Source of the DNA: Caulobacter sp.
Lineage (GTDB): Bacteria; Pseudomonadota; Alphaproteobacteria; Caulobacterales; Caulobacteraceae
DNA: 60,163 bases
Direction: 5' to 3'
NCBI GenBank assembly: GCA_017745235.1
Contig: JAGHZU010000025.1
Location: forward strand, 1 to 60,163
Below are positions 1 to 8,498 of this stretch, in pieces. Both the position numbers and the translations under genes were made by a program. Position 1 is the stretch's first letter. The number at the start of each line of letters is the position of its first letter. The notes beneath the pieces are model-generated. The model searched no databases, was not told the origin of the DNA, and saw only the letters and a program-made list of their open reading frames with translations.

Positions 1-1182
1 GACCTGGACCACGACAACGCCCTGGATGTGACCGAGACCTGGCACTACACGGCCACCCACGCGGTGACCCAGGCAGAGCTGGACGCCGGCGGCAACATCA
101 CCAACATCGCCACCGCCGACTCCGACCAGACCGGCCCCGACACCGATGACGCAAGCGTCCCGGTCCAACAAAGCGCCGCGATCGACATCGAAAAATATGT
201 CTCGATCGACGGCGGGACGACCTGGTTCGACGCCGACAACCCGATGGGACCGATTGCGACTTCGGGCGCCAGCATCGCGTTCAAGTTCGTGGTCACCAAC
301 ATCGGCAACGTGACCCTGACCAACACCACGGTCACGGACTCGGTGTTTGACTTGAATGGCGCCGCGCCTGGAACGGCGGCCTCGCTGGGGACCCTCGCGA
401 TCGGCGCCAGCACTTCGTTCCAGATCTCCGCGCCGTGGACGGCGGGTCAGCACGTCAATGACGCCACCGCTGTCGGCAACTACTCCGGCGGGCAGGCCTC
501 GGACCACGATCTGGCCTACTACTACGGCCTGATCGACTGCGTCGGGACGCGAACCCCGGGTTTCTGGCTCTCGCCCAACGGCCTGACCTTCTGGGACGGC
601 ACGGTGGGCAACGAGACCAAGTCGGGGCCGGACTTCCCCAGCGGCGAACTGCTGGCCTTCAACAACACCATCTTCGACGGCCCGGACCCGGGGACCAGCA
701 ACAAGGAGGAGCGCTACATCCTCCTGGGCGACGACAACGGCAACGGCGTGACCGATGCCGGCGAGGACACGCTGAAGATGTCGCTGGCCCTGGCGCTGAA
801 GGTCATCGACGCCTCGCAGAAGCCTTCCCAGGACGCCCGCTATGTCCTGGGTCGCGACGTCATCGCCGCCTGGCTGAACTTCGAGGCCGGCAACGGCCAG
901 GGCAATGCTTCCGATCCGAACAGCCCGGCCCACAAGATGGACCTGGCGATCGACTGGCTGCAGCAGTACGCCGACGCAAACCATGACGGCGTGGCCGATT
1001 TCAACGGCGCCGCGGTCAAGGCGAGCTCGGCGGCGTGGCAGGGTTCGGGGGCGGCGCTGCACACCGCGCTCGACGAGTACAACAACCACGGCTCGGTCAA
1101 CGGCGTGATCTATTCCTGCAGCGCCGACGATCCGCTGTTCCACACCATGCTGATGACCTATCACGAGGACATGCTGGCATGA
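1..1182 (+). CDS. Secreted/surface repeat protein, probable type I secretion substrate (5' truncated)
   Basis: The frame is open from base 1, so the gene starts upstream of the window; 393 residues are visible. The N-terminal part resembles DUF11/DUF7507-type beta-sandwich repeats (phrases such as NITNIATADS and VVTNIGNVTLTNTTVTDS). The last ~210 residues form a different module that begins at a GTRTPGFW motif and contains two Asp/Asn-rich loops (DDNGNGVTDAGED, DANHDGVADFNG) like calcium-binding EF-hand or dockerin loops. No GGxGxD RTX repeats are visible in this portion. The stop overlaps the start of an ABC exporter gene (ATGA), followed by a membrane-fusion gene, so I infer that this is the cargo of that exporter. 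The exact function (adhesin, surface-layer or other) cannot be told. Confidence 0.75.
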   Translation, partial: DLDHDNALDVTETWHYTATHAVTQAELDAGGNITNIATADSDQTGPDTDDASVPVQQSAAIDIEKYVSIDGGTTWFDADNPMGPIATSGASIAFKFVVTNIGNVTLTNTTVTDSVFDLNGAAPGTAASLGTLAIGASTSFQISAPWTAGQHVNDATAVGNYSGGQASDHDLAYYYGLIDCVGTRTPGFWLSPNGLTFWDGTVGNETKSGPDFPSGELLAFNNTIFDGPDPGTSNKEERYILLGDDNGNGVTDAGEDTLKMSLALALKVIDASQKPSQDARYVLGRDVIAAWLNFEAGNGQGNASDPNSPAHKMDLAIDWLQQYADANHDGVADFNGAAVKASSAAWQGSGAALHTALDEYNNHGSVNGVIYSCSADDPLFHTMLMTYHEDMLA

Positions 1183-2975
1183 GGGGGCTGGGGGCGAACG
1201 CCATGGGAAGGCGGGGGCGCAAGCCGCTTCCGCCGCCCCTGGCCACGGCGCTTGCGGCTTGCCGGCGGCATCTGTTGATCGCCGCCGGCTTCAGCGCCCT
1301 GGTCAATATCCTCTACCTGGCTCCGACCCTTTACATGCTGCAGGTCTACGACCGGGTGCTGCCGACGGGCGGGCTGACGACTCTCGTCTTCCTGACCCTG
1401 GCCGTGCTGTTCGCCCTGGGCACGCTGGCCATGCTGGACAGTCTTCGCCAGCGCGTCTTGATCCGCATGGGCCTGCGCCTGGACCGCCAGTTGGCGGCCG
1501 AGGTGCTGACCCGGCTGACCGGCGGCATCGGCGGCGTGGCCGGCCCCCGCCTGCGCCAGGCCATGCGCGAGTTCGACGCCTTCCGCGCCGTGGTCGCCGG
1601 TCCCGCGGCCTTGGCCCTTCTGGATGCGCCCTGGACGCCGGTCTATCTCGCCCTCTGCTTCGTGCTGCACCCCGTGCTGGGCGTCATCGCCTTGGTGGGC
1701 GCCATCGCGTTGCTGATCCTGGCGGTGCTGAACGAGCGGGCCGTGCGCGGCAAGCTGGAGGCCCTCAACGAGGCTTCGGCCCAGGCCTACGCGGCCCAGG
1801 AGGCCATCGCCTCCCACGGCGGCCTGGTGCGGGCCTTGGGTATGCGCCAGCCGCTGATCGTGCGTCAGTTGCTCGAGCGGCGCGTGGCCGTGGGGCTGCA
1901 GGCCGAGGCCCAGTTCTCGGGCGGGGTCTATGGCGGGCTGATCCGTTTCCTGCGCCTGTCGCTGCAATCCCTGGCCCTTGGCGCCGGCGCCTGGCTGGCG
2001 GTGCGGCAGGAGATCTCGGCCGGAGCAGTGATCGCGGCGTCCGTGTTGCTCAGCCGCAGCCTCGCCCCGATCGAGCAGATCGTCGGCGCCTGGAAGAACG
2101 TGATCCAGGCGCGTGATGGATTCAGGACACTGGAGGACCTGTTCGACCGCACGCCGGCCCCGGCCGTCCGGACGCGCCTGCCCGATCCGTCGGGCAGGGT
2201 GAGGGTGGAGCAGGCGTTCGTGCGGGCCCCGGCCGGCGAAGGCTTGCTGCTGCGCGGCGTGTCCTTCGACCTGGAACCGGGCGAGATCATCGGCGTGGTC
2301 GGTCCCAGCGGGGCGGGGAAGACCACCCTGGCCCGGGTGCTGGTGGGCGCCCTGGCGCCCGACCAGGGACGGGTGCGCATCGATGGCGCCGATCTCCAGG
2401 ACTGGCAGCAGGAGCGCCTTGCCGCTCACATCGGCTACCTGCCGCAGAACTGCGGCCTGTTCGCCGGCACGGTGAAGGAAAACATCGCTCGTTTCGCCAG
2501 CGTCATCGATGACCGCCCCGACGAAATCGACGCGCGGGTCGTGGCTGCGGCCAACGCGGCCGGGGCGCACGAGATGATCCTGCGCCTTCCCGAGGCCTAC
2601 GACACGCCGGTGGGCGTGGGCGGGGCGGGACTGTCGGCCGGCCAGGCCCAGCGCCTGGCTCTGGCCCGGGCTCTCTATGGCGAGCCGCGCGTGTTCGTAT
2701 TGGACGAGCCGAACTCCAACCTCGACGCCGAGGGTGAAACGGCCCTGGAGCGCGCCGTGGCGGCCCTGAAGGCGAGGGGGGCGGCCCTGGTCGTCATCGC
2801 CCACCGCCTGAACATTCTGGGCGCGGCCGATAAGCTGCTGGTGCTGCGGGACGGGGCCGTGGATCTCTACGGGCCACGGCGCGAGGTGTTGCAGGCGCTC
2901 GAGGCCCGGGTCGCCAGCCTGCCGCGAGCGGCCAACGCGCCATCGAGCCAAAGGGCCTCGGGGATGCAGCCATGA
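1179..2975 (+). CDS. Type I secretion ABC transporter/permease (PrtD/RsaD family)
   Basis: A protein of 598 residues, the size of PrtD-family exporters. The N-terminal half carries an ABC-transporter type-1 membrane domain (hydrophobic stretches near LLIAAGFSALVNILYLAPTL and LTTLVFLTLAVLFALGTLAM). The C-terminal half is the ATPase, with Walker A GPSGAGKTT, signature LSAGQAQRLALARAL and Walker B VFVLDEPNSNLD, the last typical of PrtD/HasD. I chose the ATG at 1179 because it overlaps the upstream stop as ATGA, which suggests translational coupling; an ATG at 1203 is a possible alternative. It should power ATP-driven export of the upstream protein across both membranes, together with the downstream adaptor and a TolC-type channel. 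Confidence 0.92.
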   Translation: MRGLGANAMGRRGRKPLPPPLATALAACRRHLLIAAGFSALVNILYLAPTLYMLQVYDRVLPTGGLTTLVFLTLAVLFALGTLAMLDSLRQRVLIRMGLRLDRQLAAEVLTRLTGGIGGVAGPRLRQAMREFDAFRAVVAGPAALALLDAPWTPVYLALCFVLHPVLGVIALVGAIALLILAVLNERAVRGKLEALNEASAQAYAAQEAIASHGGLVRALGMRQPLIVRQLLERRVAVGLQAEAQFSGGVYGGLIRFLRLSLQSLALGAGAWLAVRQEISAGAVIAASVLLSRSLAPIEQIVGAWKNVIQARDGFRTLEDLFDRTPAPAVRTRLPDPSGRVRVEQAFVRAPAGEGLLLRGVSFDLEPGEIIGVVGPSGAGKTTLARVLVGALAPDQGRVRIDGADLQDWQQERLAAHIGYLPQNCGLFAGTVKENIARFASVIDDRPDEIDARVVAAANAAGAHEMILRLPEAYDTPVGVGGAGLSAGQAQRLALARALYGEPRVFVLDEPNSNLDAEGETALERAVAALKARGAALVVIAHRLNILGAADKLLVLRDGAVDLYGPRREVLQALEARVASLPRAANAPSSQRASGMQP

Positions 2976-4348
2976 GCGATCTGTCGCTTCTTTCAACACG
3001 GGATCTGATGGCTGCAGCCGACGTGACGGCGGGCGCTCCGCCGGCTGACGGGGCGCGGGGCGAGCTCCGCGTAGGCCTTGTGGTGGCGGGCGTGTTTTTC
3101 GTCGGCTTCCTGGGCTGGGCGGCGTTCGCGCCCCTGGACTCGGGCGCCTACGCTCCGGGCGTCGTGACTGTGTCTGGCAGCCGCCAGGCCGTGCAGCACC
3201 GGGAAGGCGGCGTGATTTCGGCCCTGCGCGTCCACGAGGGCGACGTGGTCAAGCAGGGGCAGGTGCTGCTTGAGCTCAATGTCGAGGACGTGCGCGCCGA
3301 GGAGCGCGCGTTGACGGCCCGCCTTTTCGCCCTGGAGGCGCAGCGGGCCCGATTGAGCGCCGAGCGTGACGGGCTGCCCGACGTGGTCGCGCCCGTGGAA
3401 TTCGCCAGCTTGCCGACCGAGGATCGCGGCCTGGCCGACGCGGCCCTGGCGCTGGAGCGTCGGCAGATGGTGGCCCGCCGCTCGGCCGACGCCGCCGTGC
3501 GCGGTGTGCTGGGGCAGAGGGCGGCCCAGCTCTCCGAGCAGATCACCGGCTACGACCGCCAACTGGCCGCCAATCGCGAGCAGCAGCGCCTGATCGGCGA
3601 GGAGCTGGCGGGCATGAAGAAGCTGGCCGACCAGGGCTATGCCCCGCTCACCCGCGTGCGGGCCCTGGAGCGCGCGGCCGCCGACCTGACCGGATCGGAC
3701 GGCGCCTATCGGGCCGAGGCGGCCCGGGCCCGGCAGGGCATCGGCGAGGCGCGAATGCAGGCCGTCCAGGCCGATCGCCAGCGCGTGGACGATGTGATCA
3801 CCGACCTGCGCCGGGTGGAGGGCGAGCTCAACGACGTCGAACCCAAGTTGACCGCCGCCCGCGACCAGTTGGCGCGCGGCATGGTGCGGGCGCCGGCCTC
3901 GGGCCAGGTGGTGGGTCTGAAGGTGTTCACCGTCGGCGGCGTGGCTCCGCCGGGGGAGACCCTGATGGAGATCGTGCCGCGCCGCGCGCCTTTGGTGATC
4001 GAGGCGCGGGTTTCGTCCACCGACGCCAACGATGTCCATCCCGGCCAGAGCGTCGACGTGCGGCTGACGGCCTTCCATGACCGGCACCTGCCGATCCTGA
4101 AGGGAGAGTTGACCAAGCTGTCGGCCGACAGCTTCACCGACGAGCGCACGGGCGCGCGGTTCTACAAGGCCGAGGTCGCCGTGCCGCCTGAGGAGCTTGC
4201 GTCGCTGCGCCAGCCGGGACGGGATCCGCCGACGCTCAAGGCCGGCCTGCCGGTCGAGGTGGTCGCGCCGATGCGCAAGCGCACGGCGCTGGAATACCTG
4301 GTCGAGCCCTTGCAGCAGCGAATGTTCCGCGCCTTCCGGGAAAAGTGA
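2972..4348 (+). CDS. Type I secretion membrane-fusion protein (HlyD/PrtE/RsaE family)
   Basis: A protein of 458 residues that starts in an ATGA overlap with the ABC transporter gene. It has a short cytoplasmic N-terminus, one membrane segment (around GLVVAGVFFVGFLGWAAFAPL), a biotinyl-lipoyl-like piece (VVTVSGSRQAVQHREGG), a long Ala/Arg/Glu-rich coiled coil from about residues 100 to 300, and a C-terminal beta-barrel region (APASGQVVGLKVFTVGGVAPPGE) typical of the family. It bridges the inner-membrane ABC protein to the outer-membrane channel. No outer-membrane gene follows directly; the TolC-family gene at 12074 is a candidate partner. Confidence 0.92.
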   Translation: MSDLSLLSTRDLMAAADVTAGAPPADGARGELRVGLVVAGVFFVGFLGWAAFAPLDSGAYAPGVVTVSGSRQAVQHREGGVISALRVHEGDVVKQGQVLLELNVEDVRAEERALTARLFALEAQRARLSAERDGLPDVVAPVEFASLPTEDRGLADAALALERRQMVARRSADAAVRGVLGQRAAQLSEQITGYDRQLAANREQQRLIGEELAGMKKLADQGYAPLTRVRALERAAADLTGSDGAYRAEAARARQGIGEARMQAVQADRQRVDDVITDLRRVEGELNDVEPKLTAARDQLARGMVRAPASGQVVGLKVFTVGGVAPPGETLMEIVPRRAPLVIEARVSSTDANDVHPGQSVDVRLTAFHDRHLPILKGELTKLSADSFTDERTGARFYKAEVAVPPEELASLRQPGRDPPTLKAGLPVEVVAPMRKRTALEYLVEPLQQRMFRAFREK

Positions 4349-4354
4349 GCCGGA

Positions 4355-5002
4355 TCAGCCCTCGGCCGCGATCTGGCGCAGGGCCTGTTCGAAATACTCG
4401 GCCGGCTGCCCGCCAGAGATCAGGTAGCGATCATTGATGATCACGGCCGGCACCGAGGTGATTCCAGCCGACTGCCAGGCACGTTCGGCGTCGCGGACCT
4501 CCTGGGCGTAGCGGCCCGATTCCAACACCTCGCGCGCGGCCTGCGGGTCGAGCCCGGCCTTCTGGGCGGCGGCCACCAGCACGTCGTGGTCGGACGGGGC
4601 CTGGTTGTCGGTGAAGTAGGCGTCGAACAGGGCGCGCTTCAGCGCCTTTTGGCCGCCGACGATGCCGGCCCAATGCAGCAGGCGATGGGCGTCGAAGGTG
4701 TTGTAGATTCGGCTGTTCTCGTTGGTCTTCATCGTAAAGCCCACGGAGGCGGCGCGTTCGTGGATCGCTTTGCGGTTCGCCGCGGACTGCTCCGGCGTGG
4801 ATCCGTACTTCTGGCCGATGTGTTCGACGATGTTCTGGCCTTCGGGCGGCATGTTCGGATTCAGCTCGAACGGCTGGAAGCGAATATCGGCCTGCACCAG
4901 GTCGCCCACGCGCTCCAGGGCGGCCTCGAGTCCACCGAGGCCCACCACGCACCAGGGGCAGGAAACGTCGGAGACGAAATCAATCTTCATGGGCTTGGTC
5001 AT
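4355..5002 (-). CDS. DsbA-family (FrnE-like) oxidoreductase
   Basis: A cytoplasmic protein of 215 residues with no signal peptide. It has a thioredoxin-fold CPWC active site at residues 15-18 (SDVSCPWCVVG), the DsbA-type helical insertion, and a cis-Pro region (GITSVPAVIINDRYLISGGQP). These match the FrnE/2-hydroxychromene-2-carboxylate isomerase-like group of DsbA proteins, which act as cytoplasmic thiol-disulfide oxidoreductases. I placed the start at MTKPMKIDF; the frame extends 15 codons further upstream, but that part has no similarity to the family. It converges on the secretion adaptor gene with only 6 bases between stops. Confidence 0.9.
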   Translation of the reverse strand: MTKPMKIDFVSDVSCPWCVVGLGGLEAALERVGDLVQADIRFQPFELNPNMPPEGQNIVEHIGQKYGSTPEQSAANRKAIHERAASVGFTMKTNENSRIYNTFDAHRLLHWAGIVGGQKALKRALFDAYFTDNQAPSDHDVLVAAAQKAGLDPQAAREVLESGRYAQEVRDAERAWQSAGITSVPAVIINDRYLISGGQPAEYFEQALRQIAAEG

Positions 5003-5122
5003 GTGGGCGGTCCGATCCGGTGAGAAGCCAGATATGGGGGGCGACACGCTGATTGCACCTCGGGAGAGCCTAGGCGTCGGAGGCCAGAGCTGGCTCGGTG
5101 TTCGATGGTAGGGCCTGAAACG

Positions 5123-5149
5123 AAAAACCCGGCCGTAAAGGCCGGGTTT
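5123..5149 (-). terminator. Rho-independent terminator downstream of tRNA-Asn
   Basis: AAACCCGGCC and GGCCGGGTTT form a perfect 10-bp stem with a 5-base loop, followed by a run of T on the minus strand. It lies about 18 bases past the 3' end of the tRNA and would end its transcript. Confidence 0.8.
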
Positions 5150-5166
5150 CCTCGTCTAGCCAGAGG

Positions 5167-5241
5167 TGGCTCCGCGGGTAGGATTCGAACCTACGACCAG
5201 CCGGTTAACAGCCGGCTGCTCTACCACTGAGCTACCGCGGA
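5167..5241 (-). tRNA. tRNA-Asn (anticodon GTT)
   Basis: A full cloverleaf of 75 bases including an encoded CCA. The acceptor arms TCCGCGG and CCGCGGA pair, the anticodon stem GCCGG/CCGGC holds the loop CTGTTAA (anticodon GTT), and the T arm carries GGTTCGAATCC. Confidence 0.97.
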
Positions 5242-5307
5242 ACAGGTCGCCTCAGGAAGAGGCCGGGTGATAGCCGTCTCGTTTTCCCGACGCAAGCGCC
5301 TTCTGAC

Positions 5308-5338
5308 AAAAAAACAGCCCGGTACGAAACCGGGCTGT
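5308..5338 (-). terminator. Strong Rho-independent terminator
   Basis: CAGCCCGGT and ACCGGGCTG form a perfect stem with a 5-base loop, followed on the minus strand by seven T. It lies 113 bases past the beta-glucosidase stop. It may end that mRNA, or a small RNA starting at the CtrA box in between. Confidence 0.85.
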
Positions 5339-5390
5339 GGAAAGTCAGTGATGGTGGGGTGTCTTCAAGGAAGACACGGAGAAATTCGGC
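5308..5390 (-). ncRNA. Candidate CtrA-controlled small RNA (approximate ends)
   Basis: Between the stop of the beta-glucosidase gene (5451) and the tRNA-Asn gene there is a compact unit on the minus strand. It has a consensus CtrA box (5414-5396), then an 8-bp hairpin (GTGTCTTC/GAAGACAC, 5377-5359), then a strong terminator hairpin with seven T (5338-5308). No credible coding frame is present. The 5' end is a guess from the CtrA box, giving a transcript of roughly 70-85 bases. Existence and ends are inferred; the box and the two hairpins are seen directly. Confidence 0.45.
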
Positions 5391-5395
5391 CCGTT

Positions 5396-5414
5396 ATGGT
5401 TAATCGGGTCTTAA
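5396..5414 (-). promoter_or_regulatory. CtrA binding site (TTAA-N7-TTAACCAT)
   Basis: The minus strand reads TTAA-GACCCGA-TTAACCAT, an exact match to the CtrA consensus TTAA-N7-TTAA including the CCAT extension common in CtrA-activated promoters. The orientation points transcription leftward, towards the terminator at 5308-5338. Confidence 0.65.
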
Positions 5415-5450
5415 TTTTGCCTGCGACCAAACGGCCATCACGAACTGCGT

Positions 5451-7703
5451 TCAGCGAGTCATAAGCCCGACCGGCAGGGTGGCGGCCGGGACCGACACCT
5501 CGGCCCTGGCCGCTGTGTCGCGGGAAGAGGCGCCTAGGGCGACGATGTAGTCGCCGCCGGCGACCGACCAGCCGTGGGCCTTCTCGTTCCAGGTGGCCAG
5601 GGGGCGCGGATCGACGGTCAGGCTGACGCGCGTGCTGGCGCCTGGGGCCAGTTCAACCTTCTTGAAACCGGCCAGGCGCCGGGGGGCTTCCCAGCCGCCG
5701 GTCTTGGGCGAGACGTAGACCTGGGGCACGGCCTTGCCGGTCCGCGCGCCGGTGTTGCGCACGTCAAAGCTGACGGTGACCCTGCCGTCCTTCGACGCCG
5801 CCTGCAGGTTGGCATAGGCGAAGGTCGTGTAGGACAGGCCGTGGCCGAACGCGAAGAGCGGCTGGTGGCCTTTCTTGTCGAACCACTTGTAGCCGACGGC
5901 CGCGCCCTCGATCGTGTAGTCGACGTCGAACAGGGCTTCGGGCATATTGGGATCGCCGTCCAGCACGGGGCGCGGCAACTGGGCCAGGCTTGCGGGGAAG
6001 GTGACCGGCAGGCGACCCGAGGCGTCGACCTCGCCGGTCAGTACGCGGGCGATGGCCTCGCCGCCTTCCGAACCCGGATACCAGGCCTCGACCACGCCGC
6101 CGACCTTGCCCAGCCAGGGCATGAACACCGGGCCGCCGGTTTCCAGCACCACCACGGTCTTGGCGTTGGCGCTGGCCACCGCGTCGATCAGGGCGTCCTG
6201 GCCGTTCTCCAGCGTCAGGGGGCTGTCGAACGACTCGCCGTTCCATTGGGTGGCGAACACCAGGACGATGTCGCTGGACGCGGCCAGCTTGGCGGCGGCG
6301 GCTACGTCCTTGCCGTCGGCGAACTGGATGTCGGCGCCCGGCAGACGGACCTTCAGCGCCTTCAGGGGCGAGGAGGGGAAGTAGATCATGGGGCCGGGCC
6401 AGGTGGCCGGACCTTCTCCCTGCACGGCGCGGCCGCCGATCGGATAGACCTGGGACGAACCGCCGCCCGACAGCACGCCGACATCGGCGTGACCGCCGAT
6501 CACGGCGATCTTCCTGGCCGTCTTGGCCAGCGGCAGCAGGCCGCCGTCGTTCTTCAGCAGCACGATGCCTTCCTCGGCGTCGGCGCGGGTGATCTTGGCG
6601 TGGGCCGCGAAATCGATGTCGGCGATCTTGACCGGCTTTTCGACGACGCCGCTGGCGAACAGGCCGCGCAGGACGCGACGGGCCATGTCATCCAGGCGGG
6701 CCTGGCTGACCTCGCCCTTGGCCAGGGCTTCCTTCAGCGGACCCTGGAAGAAGGGTTCCTTGTCGAACGCCTGGCCGGCCGATTCCTGGTCCAGGCCCGC
6801 GTTGGCGGCCTTGGCGGCGGAGTGGGTCGCGCCCCAGTCCGACATCACATAGCCCTTGTACTTCCAGTCCTGCTTGAGCACCTTGTTGAGCAGGAAGTCG
6901 TTCTGGCACGCGTAGTCGCCATTGACGCGGTTGTAGGCGCACATCACCGAGTGCGGGTCCGAGATCTCGGTGGCGAACTGGAAGGCCAGCAGGTCGGAGG
7001 TGCGAGCGTCGGCCTCTCCGATCTTGGCGTCGAGCACGAAGCGGCCGGTCTCCTGGTTGTTCAGGGCGTAGTGCTTGATCGTGGAGACGATAGCGTTGGA
7101 TTGAACACCCTTGATCTGAGCCCCGACCATCACGCCGGCCAGCAGCGGGTCTTCGCCGCCATATTCGAAGTTGCGGCCGTTGCGTGGCTCGCGGACCAGG
7201 TTCACGCCGCCGGCCAGCATCACGTTGAAACCCGACGAGCGGGCTTCCGAACCGATCATCGCGCCGCCTTGGAAGGCTAGTTTCGGATTCCAGGTCGCGG
7301 TCGTGGCCATGCCGGAGGGCAGGGCGGTGCGCTCGCGCTTCTTGGGCTCGCCGCCCTGGGTGGCCACGCCGACGCCAGCGTCGGTCTGGAACTGGGCGGG
7401 AATGCCCAGGCGAGCGATCCCGGGCACGTAGCCGGCCGAGCCTGGCAGGGCCTGGGGCACGCGCTTATACTTGTCGCCCATGTCCGCGCCGAAATAGCCG
7501 AAGATGATCGTCATCTTCTCGTCCTGGGTCATGGCCTTCAGGGCGAGGTCGGCGCGGGTGTCGGCGTCCAGCTTGGGATCCAGCCACGGCTTTGCCGCCG
7601 GCGCCGCAGGCGGGGTCTTCGCCCAGGCGGCGGGAGCAAGAGCGGCGGCGGACGCGCCGAGCATCAGGGCCAGGGGCAAGGCCCGCCAGGTGGATCGGAT
7701 CAT
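5451..7703 (-). CDS. Glycoside hydrolase family 3 beta-glucosidase (BglX-like)
   Basis: An exported protein of 750 residues. It has a signal peptide ending near AAWAK, the GH3 N-terminal barrel with the catalytic-Asp region KGYVMSDWGA, the (alpha/beta)6 sandwich domain (AVIGGHADVGVLSGGGSS; EAWYPGSEGGEAIARVL) and a C-terminal fibronectin III-like domain (VSFDVRNTGARTGKAVPQVY). Length and domain order match periplasmic BglX-type enzymes that cleave beta-linked glucose or xylose units from oligosaccharides. The ATG at 7703 has a purine-rich AGGGAGA sequence upstream. It appears to be a single-gene unit. Confidence 0.93.
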   Translation of the reverse strand: MIRSTWRALPLALMLGASAAALAPAAWAKTPPAAPAAKPWLDPKLDADTRADLALKAMTQDEKMTIIFGYFGADMGDKYKRVPQALPGSAGYVPGIARLGIPAQFQTDAGVGVATQGGEPKKRERTALPSGMATTATWNPKLAFQGGAMIGSEARSSGFNVMLAGGVNLVREPRNGRNFEYGGEDPLLAGVMVGAQIKGVQSNAIVSTIKHYALNNQETGRFVLDAKIGEADARTSDLLAFQFATEISDPHSVMCAYNRVNGDYACQNDFLLNKVLKQDWKYKGYVMSDWGATHSAAKAANAGLDQESAGQAFDKEPFFQGPLKEALAKGEVSQARLDDMARRVLRGLFASGVVEKPVKIADIDFAAHAKITRADAEEGIVLLKNDGGLLPLAKTARKIAVIGGHADVGVLSGGGSSQVYPIGGRAVQGEGPATWPGPMIYFPSSPLKALKVRLPGADIQFADGKDVAAAAKLAASSDIVLVFATQWNGESFDSPLTLENGQDALIDAVASANAKTVVVLETGGPVFMPWLGKVGGVVEAWYPGSEGGEAIARVLTGEVDASGRLPVTFPASLAQLPRPVLDGDPNMPEALFDVDYTIEGAAVGYKWFDKKGHQPLFAFGHGLSYTTFAYANLQAASKDGRVTVSFDVRNTGARTGKAVPQVYVSPKTGGWEAPRRLAGFKKVELAPGASTRVSLTVDPRPLATWNEKAHGWSVAGGDYIVALGASSRDTAARAEVSVPAATLPVGLMTR

Positions 7704-8014
7704 GGTGTCTCCCTATCGTGTCGTCGCCCAGGCTCAGGCCCGGTGTAGTGATGTTCGGGGCCCGACCGGCCATGTCGCCTCGACCCATGCGGCCGACGGG
7801 CGCTTGCCGGTCGTGAACCTGATGCGAGAGCCCGGCGTGAAGATCTGTCGGATCGGCGCGGCCGGGTTCGGCGGCCTAGCCATAGCTTGGCCTGACAGCG
7901 ATGTCATGCGGGAGGCCGCCTCGTTTCGGTCTGTTCGCCGGTAGGAAGGCTTAGGCGGGCTGGATTTTCCGCCCGACTGGCCATGCTGGCAAGAGAGGCG
8001 AGGCCGAAAATGCT
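7704..8014. other. Gene-free interval upstream of the beta-glucosidase gene
   Basis: These 311 bases separate two minus-strand genes. I see no convincing coding frame, no clear terminator and no recognisable operator; it probably holds the promoter and leader of the beta-glucosidase gene. Confidence 0.5.
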
Positions 8015-8401
8015 TCAGCGCCAGGCCTTGGCCTCGGTGATCATGGCCGGATCCGACATCACGCTGTCCAACGCGCGGCCGTCCACGGCGCATTCGGCCA
8101 GGGACGCCGGTCCCCGCACGGCCGTGACATGGCAGGAAAGCCGCTTGGAGAACGTCGCGGCCATCAGGCGGTCGCGGTCACGGGGCAGCGGCGTCAACGA
8201 GGGGGCGACCATCAGGGGAACCCAGCGATCGGGCGTGGGGCCCAGGGCCACGCACAGTGTCTGGCCATCGACCACGTGGAGCACGGCCCCCTCGATCGTC
8301 CCTCCGATCGGCGGCGGACGGCCTTTGCAGACGCCGGCCATCGTCGGCCCGCCGAAGGCCGCCAGCGCCAGGATCAGCGCGGCCCTTCCAAGCCAAGCCA
8401 T
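8015..8401 (-). CDS. Small secreted protein resembling a degenerate thermonuclease fold
   Basis: A protein of 128 residues with a clear signal peptide (MAWLGRAALILALAAFGG, cleaved near TMA-G). The mature part contains GAVLHVVDGQTLCVAL and a later AECAVDGRALDSVM, which recall the VDGDT and second-strand regions of staphylococcal-nuclease-like proteins. The usual catalytic Asp of VDGDT is Gln here, and I see no LxGIDAPE-like segment, so nuclease activity is doubtful. I chose the ATG at 8401 because the longer open frame upstream lacks any family signal and the signal peptide begins here. The fold assignment is tentative. Confidence 0.6.
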   Translation of the reverse strand: MAWLGRAALILALAAFGGPTMAGVCKGRPPPIGGTIEGAVLHVVDGQTLCVALGPTPDRWVPLMVAPSLTPLPRDRDRLMAATFSKRLSCHVTAVRGPASLAECAVDGRALDSVMSDPAMITEAKAWR

Positions 8402-8498
8402 ATCGCCCCTTTCCGCACAGGCCGATTCAACTCTCAGACGGGCCTCGGCGTTCCACAGTCGCTGGTCGTAGCGCCTTACAGGGCCTAGATTTCCACAC

